From assembly GCA_017480345.1 (NCBI GenBank), contig JAFVAU010000002.1:60338-124337 (forward strand): DNA of 64,000 nt, read 5' to 3'. Positions 43,490 to 51,733 of the stretch are shown here, piece by piece. The notes beneath the pieces were generated by a model. That model saw only the letters and a program-made list of their open reading frames with translations. It was not told where the DNA came from and ran no database searches. Within the stretch, counting starts at the first letter, position 1, and each line of letters starts with the position of its first letter. This DNA comes from Bacteroidales bacterium. Its GTDB lineage: Bacteria > Bacteroidota > Bacteroidia > Bacteroidales > UBA932. Position numbers and translations under genes: made by a program.

Positions 43490-45496
43490 TTATTTCAGGT
43501 AAGCGTCGGAGACCACCTTCTGGCTGCGGGCAATAAAGTCGCTCAGGGCCTTGCCCTTGAGCAGGCCGCTGCCCAGCAGGGCCAAGTCCACAATCTGGTG
43601 CAGGATTTCGTTGTCCTTGGCGAAGGCCTCCACATCGGCCCTGTGGGCCTTGCGGACGGCCTCACGAGCCTCGCGGGCCTTGGTCTTTTCTTCCTCTGAG
43701 GCATCGGAGGGAGCCTCTGCGGGAAGTTCGTCCTGCGGCTTCACATCGGAGAGCTTGGCGTTCCAGATTTTGGCCACCAGCGGGTTCTCCATGTTCACGG
43801 TGACGTTGTAGCTTTCCGGCATGGAGCCGTAGAAGTTCATTCCGCCGCCCAGGGCGCTCATCTCGCGGTAACGGCGCATGAACTCGTTCTGGGTGATGAG
43901 GATGGGCGCGGCATCGGCCCCCAGGTTCTCACCGGTCACAAAATAGTCGTTGCCTTCCGGCATCACGGCCTTGAAGAGGTTCTCCAAGTCGTAGCGCTCG
44001 TCTTCCTTCATTTCCAGCTTCACGCGGTCCTCCTTGGGGATGAGGTTGTCCACGGCGTCGGAGTCCACGCGGGCAAAGCGGGTGTCCGTGAGTTTCTGCT
44101 CCAGCAGGTTCACGTAGTGGGCGTCCAGCTCGCAGTCCATCAGGAGCACGTCGTAACCCTTGTCCTTGGCGGCCTGGATGAAGGCGTACTGGTCCTGGAC
44201 GTTGGTGGCGTAGAGGTACACCTTCTTCTTGTCCTTGTCCGTCTGGGTATCGGCCACGGCCTTCTCATACTCCTCAAAACTGAAGTACTTGCCGTCCGTG
44301 TTCTTGAGGAGGGCAAACTTGAGGGCGCGCTCGCAGAATTTCTCATCGGAGAGCATGCCGTACTCGATGAAGAGCTTGAGGTTGTCCCACTTGCTCTCCA
44401 GCTGGGCACGTTCGTCCTTGAAGATGCTCTCCAGCCTGTCGGCCACTTTCTTGGTGATGTAGGTGGAGATTTTCTTCACGGAGGTGTCGCTCTGGAGGTA
44501 GCTGCGGCTCACGTTCAGCGGGATGTCCGGGGAATCGATGACGCCGTGCAGCAGCGTGAGGAAGTCCGGGACAATGTTGTCCACGTGGTCCGTCACGAAC
44601 ATCTGGTTGCAGTAGAGGGAAATCTTGTTGCGCTCCACGGCCACGCGGTCCTTCAGCTTGGGGAAATAGAGGATACCCGTGAGGTTGAAGGGATAGTCCA
44701 CGTTCAGGTGGATGTAGAACAGCGGCTCCTCGTTCATGGGGAAGAGGTTGCGGTAGAAGTTCATGTAGTCTTCTTCCTTGAGCTCGCTGGGGGCCTTGGT
44801 CCACAGGGGTTCCACGGAGTTGATGACCTTGTCCTTGTCCGTATCCACGTACTTGCCGTCCTTCCATTCCTGCTCCTTGCCAAAGACCACGGGAACGGGC
44901 ATGAACTTGCAGTATTTCTGCAGCAGGGCGTCAATGCGGGCCTTCTCCCCGTATTCCTTGGAATCGTCGTCCAGGTAGAGGGTAATCACCGTGCCCCTGT
45001 CGGCCTTTTCAATCTCTTCCATCTCGTAGGAAGGGGAACCGTCGCAGGTCCATTTCACGGCCTTGGCGCCCTCCTTCCAGGAAAGGGTCTCGATGGTGAC
45101 CTTCTTCGCCACCATGAAGGCGCTGTAAAAGCCCAGGCCAAAATGGCCGATGATATTGCCAATCTGGTCCTTGTATTTCTCCAGGAATTCACCGGCCGAC
45201 GAGAAGGCAATCTGGTTGATGTACTTGTCAACCTCTTCCTGAGTCATACCAATGCCGTTATCGATGACCTTGAGGGTCTGCTTTTTCTCATCCAGTTCTA
45301 TCCGAACCTTGAGTTCTCCCAGTTCCTCCTTGCAGTCTCCGCTGGCTGCCAGAGCCTTCATCTTCTGGGTGGCATCCACGGCGTTGGCCACCAGTTCCCG
45401 CAGGAAAATCTCGTGGTCGGAATACAAAAACTGCTTGATCACCGGGAAGATATTCTCGGTGGTTACTCCAATTTGTCCTTTGTTCTTGTTTGCCAT
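43490..45496 (-). CDS. htpG: Molecular chaperone HtpG (Hsp90)
   Basis: 668 aa. The N-terminal GHKL ATPase carries LRELVANAVDATQKM (~34-48), VIDNGIGMT (~77) and GHFGLGFYSAFMV (~118). Middle and C-terminal dimerisation domains follow in normal order. Length is typical of Bacteroidota HtpG. The 220-base region upstream has two TGTCAAATTG/TGACAAATTGG-like sequences that may be heat-shock regulatory sites. Confidence 0.96.
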   Translation of the reverse strand: MANKNKGQIGVTTENIFPVIKQFLYSDHEIFLRELVANAVDATQKMKALAASGDCKEELGELKVRIELDEKKQTLKVIDNGIGMTQEEVDKYINQIAFSSAGEFLEKYKDQIGNIIGHFGLGFYSAFMVAKKVTIETLSWKEGAKAVKWTCDGSPSYEMEEIEKADRGTVITLYLDDDSKEYGEKARIDALLQKYCKFMPVPVVFGKEQEWKDGKYVDTDKDKVINSVEPLWTKAPSELKEEDYMNFYRNLFPMNEEPLFYIHLNVDYPFNLTGILYFPKLKDRVAVERNKISLYCNQMFVTDHVDNIVPDFLTLLHGVIDSPDIPLNVSRSYLQSDTSVKKISTYITKKVADRLESIFKDERAQLESKWDNLKLFIEYGMLSDEKFCERALKFALLKNTDGKYFSFEEYEKAVADTQTDKDKKKVYLYATNVQDQYAFIQAAKDKGYDVLLMDCELDAHYVNLLEQKLTDTRFARVDSDAVDNLIPKEDRVKLEMKEDERYDLENLFKAVMPEGNDYFVTGENLGADAAPILITQNEFMRRYREMSALGGGMNFYGSMPESYNVTVNMENPLVAKIWNAKLSDVKPQDELPAEAPSDASEEEKTKAREAREAVRKAHRADVEAFAKDNEILHQIVDLALLGSGLLKGKALSDFIARSQKVVSDAYLK

Positions 45497-45554
45497 AGTA
45501 TCTTTTGTTTTTTTGTTCTCTGTAAGCGGCCCTTTTACGGGGCCGGCTTAGGAT

Positions 45555-45614
45555 TGTCAAATTGCAAGCCAAAGGCTTTCTGCTGACAAATTGGCAGAAA
45601 TTTGCCGTTGCACT
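45555..45614. promoter_or_regulatory. Candidate heat-shock control region upstream of htpG
   Basis: Two related sequences, TGTCAAATTGCAAGC (45556-45570) and CTGACAAATTGGCAG (45583-45597), lie in the 220-base intergenic region. The second is a partial palindrome and is followed by a GGCAgaaattTGCC inverted repeat. Their place upstream of a chaperone gene suggests stress control; no regulator can be assigned. I see nothing else clear in 45,615-45,716. Confidence 0.35.
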
Positions 45615-45716
45615 GTAACGTGCTCAATATAAGGAAAATAAGCAAATTAACCTATGCGTTTTCGCCCAGGTTGATTTGTTTAACTATTTGATAATAAGTT
45701 GTTTGTATTACTACGC

Positions 45717-46835
45717 CTACCGCTTATATGAGCAGTTCCGGACTATAATCTTTTGGAATCCCAAATCGTTCCAGCACACAACGGGCGTGAGGGCGCCGGT
45801 AAGCTCCGTGGCCGATATGTTCTCCATGGTGAGATCTTCGGCCACGGAACCTTCCCGTACGGAACAGCCCACGGGGGAGGAGAGGCCCCACATGCGAAGG
45901 TCGTGCAGATAGATGTTGCGGGCGGTGCCTTCGGCCTTTCCCCAGGCGCCGGGCTCCAGTTCCACGCCAAAGAGCATGTTGTTGCGCCGGGCCTCGCCGC
46001 TGGTGCGGTGGGGATATACGCCCGGGCCGTGGAGCTGGCAGCCCCGCACTTCCAGTCCGTCGGAAGGCATAATCATCCGGATGCCGTTGCAGGAAGAGTT
46101 GATGTCGCAGTCTTCGATGAGCATGTTGTCCCAGTAGCCGCCGGCTATGCTGTCGTCTCCGGTTTGGAACTTGCAGCCCCGGATAACTCCGTCCCGGCAG
46201 CCGCGGATATGGATGCCGTCCCAGCCTTCGGTGATTCGGACATTCTGGAACAGGGGCGCTTCCAAGGCGTATCCCAAGAAGGCATAATTGGCAGCCCGGC
46301 TTATATGCACATCTTCCATCCGGAAGCCCTTGGCCTCCGCTACGATAATGGTGTGCGGACCACGCATGTTCTCCTCCCCGCGTTCATCGAACACATGCAC
46401 CCCGTCGATGGTTCCGGGACCGGTGATGGAGGCGTTCTCCACACCGGCGCCGATAAGGAATGCCTTCATCCACTGGCGGTCGTTCACGCAGTTGGAGTTG
46501 GCCGTCCCGTTGCCGCTGTCATAGCGCGTGAGGTCGTGCTCCGGAATGTAGGGAGAGTAGGCGTCCGGGTCATCCACTCCCTGAAGCACGGCGCCTTGTG
46601 CCAGGTGAAGGTCTACATTGTCTTTCAGGTACAGCGTGGCCGATAAAAACACGCCCTCCGGAACAAGCACCTGCCCTCCGCCTGCCCCGGAAGCCTTGTC
46701 TATGGCCGCTTGGATGGCCTGGGTGCATATGGTTTCGGGAACGGCGCCAAAGTCCGTGATGGAATAAGTCTCGATCTTCTGGAGGTTGCAGGCTGCAGTA
46801 AGAAGGCTCAAAAGGGGGAGGAGGGTTTTTTTCAT
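45717..46835 (-). CDS. GH28-type polygalacturonase-like lipoprotein
   Basis: 372 aa lipoprotein (LLSLLTAAC lipobox at residues 8-16). A right-handed parallel beta-helix is suggested by repeated strand-turn units (~135-330). GH28-like active-site features are present: GWDGIHIRGC (~203) and TGDDSIAGGYW (~222), though the usual NTDG start motif is replaced by WDGI and the G-H-G is not clear. Probable substrate is a pectin- or rhamnose-type glycan. It overlaps the hutI stop by four bases, so it is the distal gene of the hut operon, an odd functional partner. Confidence 0.78.
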   Translation of the reverse strand: MKKTLLPLLSLLTAACNLQKIETYSITDFGAVPETICTQAIQAAIDKASGAGGGQVLVPEGVFLSATLYLKDNVDLHLAQGAVLQGVDDPDAYSPYIPEHDLTRYDSGNGTANSNCVNDRQWMKAFLIGAGVENASITGPGTIDGVHVFDERGEENMRGPHTIIVAEAKGFRMEDVHISRAANYAFLGYALEAPLFQNVRITEGWDGIHIRGCRDGVIRGCKFQTGDDSIAGGYWDNMLIEDCDINSSCNGIRMIMPSDGLEVRGCQLHGPGVYPHRTSGEARRNNMLFGVELEPGAWGKAEGTARNIYLHDLRMWGLSSPVGCSVREGSVAEDLTMENISATELTGALTPVVCWNDLGFQKIIVRNCSYKR

Positions 46836-48079
46836 AAGAAGATTTGTCTGATAAACGGCGTCTGATACTGGTAGGCCAGTTTGGTGAGGTCCCAGCCCGG
46901 CTTCGTAAGAATGAGTGCGGCTCTTTTACCCACGGTAATGGAGCCGTACTCTTTGCTAAGTCCCATGGCGTAGGCGCTGTTGAGGCTGACGGCGTTAAAG
47001 GCCTCCACAGGCGTGAGGCGCATCTTGATGCAGCCCTGGGCCATCACAAAACGCATGTCTCCGCAGGGCGATGATCCCGGATTGTAGTCGGAGGCCAGGG
47101 CAACGCCTAGGCCGGCTTTCAGGAAATCCTTGGCCCGTCCATAGGGGAGCCCTAAGAAGAAGGAAGAGCCCGGCAGCATGGTGGGCATAGTTTGGCTTCC
47201 TTTGAGGGCCGATATTTCCGCATCCGTGGTGCGCTCCAGGTGGTCTACGGACAGGGCGCCCATCCTCACGCCCACCTGCACGCCGCCGCTCACCGCCAGC
47301 TCGTTGGCGTGAATCTTGGGCGTAAGGGAGGTGGCCCTGAGGATGCGCTCCGTGTCCTGTACGGTGAAAAAGCCCTCGTCGCAGAAGACATCCACAAAAT
47401 CGGCCCATTTCTCCGCCTCCGGGAGCATGTCTATCACGGCCTGCACATAGGCCTCGTGCGTATAGCCGCGGCCCACGGCATGGGCCCCCAGGAAGGTGCT
47501 TTTCACCGCCGCGGGAACCGTTTCCCGGATGCGGCGGATCACCCGCAGCATCTTCAGTTCATCGGCCTTGTTGAGCCCGTAGCCGCTCTTGATTTCCAGC
47601 GCCACGGTGCCCTTGTCCATCATTTCCTGCACCCGGGCCATGGATTGCCTGTAAAGCTCTTCCTCCGAAGTGCGGTGCAGCAGGTCGGCGGAGTTGAGGA
47701 TGCCGCCGCCCCGGGCCGCAATCTCCTCATAGGACAGTCCGTTAATCTTGTCCAGGAACTCGCCGTCCCGGCTGCCGGCATACACCACATGCGTGTGGCT
47801 GTCGCAGAAGCCCGGCATGAGCATCCCGCCCTGCGCGTCCAGAGATTCCCGGTCGGAGCCGGGAATGACGGAAGGGTCGTCATGCCCGGGAATGACGTTG
47901 TCATGCCCGACCCCGATCGGGCATCTCTCCATCTCCCCGAACCCGGCAATGCGCCCGTCCTCTATCCGGAGCCAGGCATTCTCCAGCACGCCCGTCCGCC
48001 CCTGCGCCGGGCCATCCACCCGAAGAACCCCCTCCGGCTGGATGCCCACTAATAGTCCTATATTATAGATAAGACTCAT
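46832..48079 (-). CDS. hutI: Imidazolonepropionase with repeat-derived insertion
   Basis: 415 aa from the ATG at 48079, 17 bases inside hutH. The amidohydrolase metal motif is FCDSHTHVVYAG (~92-103). SGYGLNKADELKM (~160), FLGAHAVGRGY and the later ASDYNPGSSP (~340) match HutI. It hydrolyses imidazolonepropionate to formiminoglutamate. Residues ~50-80 (GHDNVIPGHDDPSVIPGSDR) are encoded by a tandem of interspersed palindromic repeats (47841-47930) and lengthen the loop between the N-terminal strand and the metal motif. The reading frame stays open. Confidence 0.93.
   Translation of the reverse strand: MSLIYNIGLLVGIQPEGVLRVDGPAQGRTGVLENAWLRIEDGRIAGFGEMERCPIGVGHDNVIPGHDDPSVIPGSDRESLDAQGGMLMPGFCDSHTHVVYAGSRDGEFLDKINGLSYEEIAARGGGILNSADLLHRTSEEELYRQSMARVQEMMDKGTVALEIKSGYGLNKADELKMLRVIRRIRETVPAAVKSTFLGAHAVGRGYTHEAYVQAVIDMLPEAEKWADFVDVFCDEGFFTVQDTERILRATSLTPKIHANELAVSGGVQVGVRMGALSVDHLERTTDAEISALKGSQTMPTMLPGSSFFLGLPYGRAKDFLKAGLGVALASDYNPGSSPCGDMRFVMAQGCIKMRLTPVEAFNAVSLNSAYAMGLSKEYGSITVGKRAALILTKPGWDLTKLAYQYQTPFIRQIFL
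47841..47930. repeat. Tandem interspersed palindromic repeats inside hutI
   Basis: Three related units of the TCATGCCCGG...GAATGACG type occur in a row, with hairpins ATTCCCGG/CCGGGAAT and GCCCGA/TCGGGC. They encode about 30 residues of HutI in frame. Similar units are near the hutH start and inside hutU. Confidence 0.85.
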
Positions 48080-49547
48080 TTCTGATGAATTGAATGGATT
48101 TTTCAATGAGCGGATGCATGTAGGTGTCCGTTTTTACGAAGGGCACGGCCTGCCGATAATCGGCAAAAATGCGATCCAGGATGGGGGAACTCTTGGCGGG
48201 GCGGCGGAACTCCAGCGCCTGGGCGGCGTTGAACAGCTCTATAGCCAGCACCGTTTCCACATTGTCTACCACCCGCACCAGCTTGGTGGCGCTGTTGGAA
48301 CCCATGGAAACATGGTCCTCCTGGCCCTGGGAAGAAGGGATGGAGTCGCAGGAAGCGGGCCAGCACAGCCCCTTGTTCTGGGACACGATGCTGGCGGCCG
48401 TGTACTGCGGAATCATGAAGCCGCTGTTGAGGCCGGGCTCTGTAACAAGGTACTTGGGCAGGCCCCGCAGACCGTGAATGAGCTGATAAGTTCTTCTCTC
48501 AGAGATACTTGCCAGCTCGCTCATGGCAATAGCCAGGGAGTCCATGGGAATGGCGATGGGCTCTCCGTGGAAGTTTCCGGCCGATATCACCATGTCCTCG
48601 TCCGGGAAGATATTGGGGTTGTCCGTGGCGGAATTGATCTCGTTCTCAATCACGGACTTCACATACAGGATGTTGTCTTTCACGGCCCCGTGCACCTGCG
48701 GGATGCAGCGGAAGCTGTACGGGTCCTGCACATGCTCCTTGGGCCGGCGGATGAGCTCGCTTCCCTCCAGCACCTGCATGAACTTCTCTCCCGTCATGAT
48801 CTGTCCCGTGTGCGGGCGCAGGTGATGCGTGAGCGGCAGGAAAGGCTCGATGCGCCCGTCGTAGGCGTCCAAGGACATGGCGCCAATCAAATCGGCCCAT
48901 TTGCTCAGGCGCATGCTCTTGAGGATGCTCCAGATGGCGTGGGCGCTCATGAACTGCGTGCCGTTGAGCAGCGCCAGACCCTCCTTGCTCTGCAGCTTGA
49001 TGGGCTCCCAGCCCATTTCTTTCCACACCTCCGCCGCCGGGCGCTCCACCCCTTTGTAAAGGACTTCGCCAAGGCCGATAAGCGGCAGACTCAGGTGGGC
49101 CAGGGGAGCCAGGTCTCCGGAAGCGCCCAGGGAGCCCTGCTGGTACACCACCGGCAGGATGTCCTCGTTGAACATGTCCATGAGGCGCTGCACGGTGATG
49201 AGCTGGGCGCCAGAGTGGCCGTAGGAAAGGGACTGGGCCTTCAGGAGCAGCATCAGCTTCACAATCTCCGGGCGCACCTTTTCCCCGGCTCCGCAGGCAT
49301 GCGACATCACCAGGTTGTGCTGCAACTGACTCAGGTCTTCCTTGGGAATACTTACGTTATACAGGGAGCCAAAACCCGTCGTAACCCCGTAGATGGGCCG
49401 GTCCAGGTCTTCCATCTTGCGGTCCAGGTATTCACGGCATTTGATGATGGCCTTCGTGGCCTCATCCGACAGCACCAGCTTCTCTTTCTTGTCAATGATT
49501 TCTTTCACCCTCTCCAGGGAGAGATGTTCTGTGGAAATATAATGCAT
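48063..49547 (-). CDS. hutH: Histidine ammonia-lyase
   Basis: 494 aa from the ATG at 49547. The MIO prosthetic group tripeptide Ala-Ser-Gly is in GSLGASGDLAPLAH (~142-155), and YGVTTGFGSLYNV (~53) and QDPYSFRCIPQVHGA (~275) are conserved. It deaminates histidine to urocanate. The frame is open ten codons further (PGQAGHDES), but those codons come from an interspersed repeat lying in the gap to hutU. It sits between hutU (upstream) and hutI (17-base overlap). Confidence 0.95.
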   Translation of the reverse strand: MHYISTEHLSLERVKEIIDKKEKLVLSDEATKAIIKCREYLDRKMEDLDRPIYGVTTGFGSLYNVSIPKEDLSQLQHNLVMSHACGAGEKVRPEIVKLMLLLKAQSLSYGHSGAQLITVQRLMDMFNEDILPVVYQQGSLGASGDLAPLAHLSLPLIGLGEVLYKGVERPAAEVWKEMGWEPIKLQSKEGLALLNGTQFMSAHAIWSILKSMRLSKWADLIGAMSLDAYDGRIEPFLPLTHHLRPHTGQIMTGEKFMQVLEGSELIRRPKEHVQDPYSFRCIPQVHGAVKDNILYVKSVIENEINSATDNPNIFPDEDMVISAGNFHGEPIAIPMDSLAIAMSELASISERRTYQLIHGLRGLPKYLVTEPGLNSGFMIPQYTAASIVSQNKGLCWPASCDSIPSSQGQEDHVSMGSNSATKLVRVVDNVETVLAIELFNAAQALEFRRPAKSSPILDRIFADYRQAVPFVKTDTYMHPLIEKSIQFIRNESYL

Positions 49548-49553
49548 ACTTTC

Positions 49554-49580
49554 GTCATGCCCGGCTTGACCGGGCATCTC
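49554..49580. repeat. Interspersed palindromic repeat between hutU and hutH
   Basis: GTCATGCCCGGCTTGACCGG plus GCATCTC forms a hairpin (TGCCCGG / CCGGGCA). It lies seven bases upstream of the hutH ATG and four bases past the hutU stop; same family as the units inside hutI and hutU. Confidence 0.8.
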
Positions 49581-49583
49581 TTA

Positions 49584-51632
49584 TTAAAAAAGGTTTCTGA
49601 TCATTTGTTCATCGGCCTCATTCGGAAGGGTGACCTTGAGGCCGGGGGTGCGGGCCATTTCGCGCTCGATGGCAAAGCGGGCGCCCTTGTTGCGGGCCCA
49701 GGAGCGGCGGGCAATGCCGTTGTTCACGTCCCAGAAGAGCATTTCCCGGATGTGGCGCTCGCTGTCGGCCGTTCCGTCTATCACCATGCCGAAGCCGCCG
49801 TTGATGACTTCGCCCCAGCCCACGCCGCCGCCGTTGTGGATGCTCACCCAGGTGGCCCCGCGGAAGCCGTCTCCAATGACATTCTGCACGGCCATATCGG
49901 CCGTAAACTGACTTCCGTCATAGATGTTGGAGGTTTCGCGGAAGGGGGAGTCCGTTCCGGAGACGTCGTGATGGTCGCGTCCCAGCACCACCGGAGCGGA
50001 GAGCTCTCCCTTGCGGATGGCCTCGTTGAAGGCCAGGGCAATCTTGGTGCGGCCCTCGCAGTCGGCATAGAGGATACGGGCCTGAGACCCCACCACCAAG
50101 TGGTTGCGGCCGGCCTCTTCTATCCAGTGGATGTTGTCGCGCATCTGGCCGGCAATCTCTGCCGGGGCGCTTTGCGCCATTTCGGAGAGCACCTTCACGG
50201 CCAACTCGTCGGTTTTGGCCAGGTCTTCCGGCTTCTCGCTCATGCACACCCAGCGGAACGGGCCAAAACCGTAGTCAAAGTACATGGGGCCCATGATGTC
50301 CTGCACATAGGAAGGGTAGCGGAAGCTGCCGTCGGGCTTCAGGATATCGGCCCCGGCGCGGGAGCTTTCCAAAAGAAAGGCGTTGCCATAATCGAAGAAA
50401 TACATCCCTTCCGCTGCCAGCTTGTTAATGGCCGATACCTGCCTCCGGAGCGAAGCCTGCACGGCGCCGCGGAAGGCGTCGGGGTCGGAGGCCATCATCT
50501 CTTTGGACTGCTCCAGGGTATAGCCTACGGGGTAGTAACCGCCGGCCCAGGGGTTGTGCAGGGAGGTTTGGTCGCTGCCCAGGTCCACGTGCACATGCTC
50601 CGCGGCCAGGCGCTCCCACAGGTCCACCACATTGCCCACATAGGCCAGGGAAACCACTTCCTTGGCCGCCACGGCCTTCTTGATGCGGGGAATAAGCTGG
50701 TCCAGGTTGTCATGAAGCTCGTCCACCCAGCCCTGCTCATAGCGCTTCTGCGCCGCCTTGGGATTGATTTCGGCCGTCACGCTCACCACGCCCGCAATGT
50801 TGCCCGCCTTGGGCTGCGCGCCGCTCATGCCGCCCAGGCCTGCTGTTACAAACAGGAGGGCCCGGTCGTCACCCCCGGCTTGACCGGGGGTCTGAGATGG
50901 CCGGTCGTGGCCGGCCATGACCTTCCTTGCGGCGTTCATCACCGTGATGGTGGTGCCGTGCACAATGCCCTGCGGGCCAATATACATATAGGAACCGGCC
51001 GTCATCTGACCATACTGGCTCACGCCCAGGGCGTTCAGCCGCTCCCAGTCGTCCGGCTTGGAGTAATTAGGAATCACCATGCCGTTGGTCACAATCACGC
51101 GCGGGGCGTCTTTGTGGCTGGGAAACAGCCCCAGCGGGTGGCCGCTGTACATCACCAGCGTCTGCTCGTCCGTCATGGTGGAGAGGTACTGCATCACCAG
51201 CCGGTACTGCGCCCAGTTCTGGAAAATGGCCCCGTTGCCACCGTAGATGATGAGCTCGTGCGGATGCTGCGCCACCCTCGGGTCCAGATTGTTCTGGATC
51301 ATGGCCATGATGGCCGCCGCCTGCCTGCTCTTGGCAGGGTACTCGTCAATGGGCCGGGCATACATTTTATAGGAAGGCCGATACCGGTACATATAGATGC
51401 GGCCGTAGTCCTTCAGCTCCTGCGCAAATTCCGGCGCCAGCTGCGCATGCAGCGCCTGAGGGAAGTACCGCAGGGCGTTTTTGAGCGCCAGCACCTTCTC
51501 CTCCGGTTTCAGGATGTCCTTCCGCTTGGGCGCATGGTTAATTTCCTTGTCGTATGGCTTGGCTTCCGGCAAATGGTCTGCAGGAATCCCTTCTAAAATT
51601 TCTTGGGAAAAATCCCGTGGTATGCAACTCAT
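49584..51632 (-). CDS. hutU: Urocanate hydratase with repeat-derived insertion
   Basis: 682 aa. Urocanase marks include LVMYSGHPLGLFPSH (~157), VTAGLGGMSGAQPKAG (~270), the NAD-binding region and WVSIHNGGGVGWGE (~590). It converts urocanate to imidazolonepropionate. Residues ~240-260 (AGHDRPSQTPGQAGGDDRAL) are encoded by two interspersed palindromic repeat units (50865-50922) placed just before the conserved LFVTAGLGGMSGAQ strand. Between this gene and ftcD is a 101-base gap with a hairpin (arms CTCCTC/GAGGAG, 51658-51680). Confidence 0.94.
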   Translation of the reverse strand: MSCIPRDFSQEILEGIPADHLPEAKPYDKEINHAPKRKDILKPEEKVLALKNALRYFPQALHAQLAPEFAQELKDYGRIYMYRYRPSYKMYARPIDEYPAKSRQAAAIMAMIQNNLDPRVAQHPHELIIYGGNGAIFQNWAQYRLVMQYLSTMTDEQTLVMYSGHPLGLFPSHKDAPRVIVTNGMVIPNYSKPDDWERLNALGVSQYGQMTAGSYMYIGPQGIVHGTTITVMNAARKVMAGHDRPSQTPGQAGGDDRALLFVTAGLGGMSGAQPKAGNIAGVVSVTAEINPKAAQKRYEQGWVDELHDNLDQLIPRIKKAVAAKEVVSLAYVGNVVDLWERLAAEHVHVDLGSDQTSLHNPWAGGYYPVGYTLEQSKEMMASDPDAFRGAVQASLRRQVSAINKLAAEGMYFFDYGNAFLLESSRAGADILKPDGSFRYPSYVQDIMGPMYFDYGFGPFRWVCMSEKPEDLAKTDELAVKVLSEMAQSAPAEIAGQMRDNIHWIEEAGRNHLVVGSQARILYADCEGRTKIALAFNEAIRKGELSAPVVLGRDHHDVSGTDSPFRETSNIYDGSQFTADMAVQNVIGDGFRGATWVSIHNGGGVGWGEVINGGFGMVIDGTADSERHIREMLFWDVNNGIARRSWARNKGARFAIEREMARTPGLKVTLPNEADEQMIRNLF
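50865..50922. repeat. Interspersed palindromic repeats inside hutU
   Basis: Two adjacent hairpin units: GTCACCCCCGGCTTGACCGG followed by GGGTCT, and GATGGCCGGTCGTGGCCGGC followed by CATGACC. Together they encode about 20 residues in frame between conserved segments of urocanase. Confidence 0.82.
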
Positions 51633-51733
51633 TGATTATTAGTATTTTGTTAATTTTCTCCTCGGATTTTTTCTGAGGAGGATTTGCGTAAATCTTTGAA
51701 TAGTAGTGATTTGTGTAACACGCCTCAAAATGG

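Noticed and set aside
45591-45604. Sigma-54 promoter (TGGC-N-TTGC) upstream of htpG
   Set aside because: The GG-GC spacing is one base short and it points away from htpG with no gene in that direction.
48090-51596. A 1168-codon open frame on the plus strand antisense to hutH and hutU
   Set aside because: It mirrors two recognised enzymes; in this high-GC genome antisense frames stay open by codon bias. Its translation is Val/His/Leu/Gly-rich without domains.
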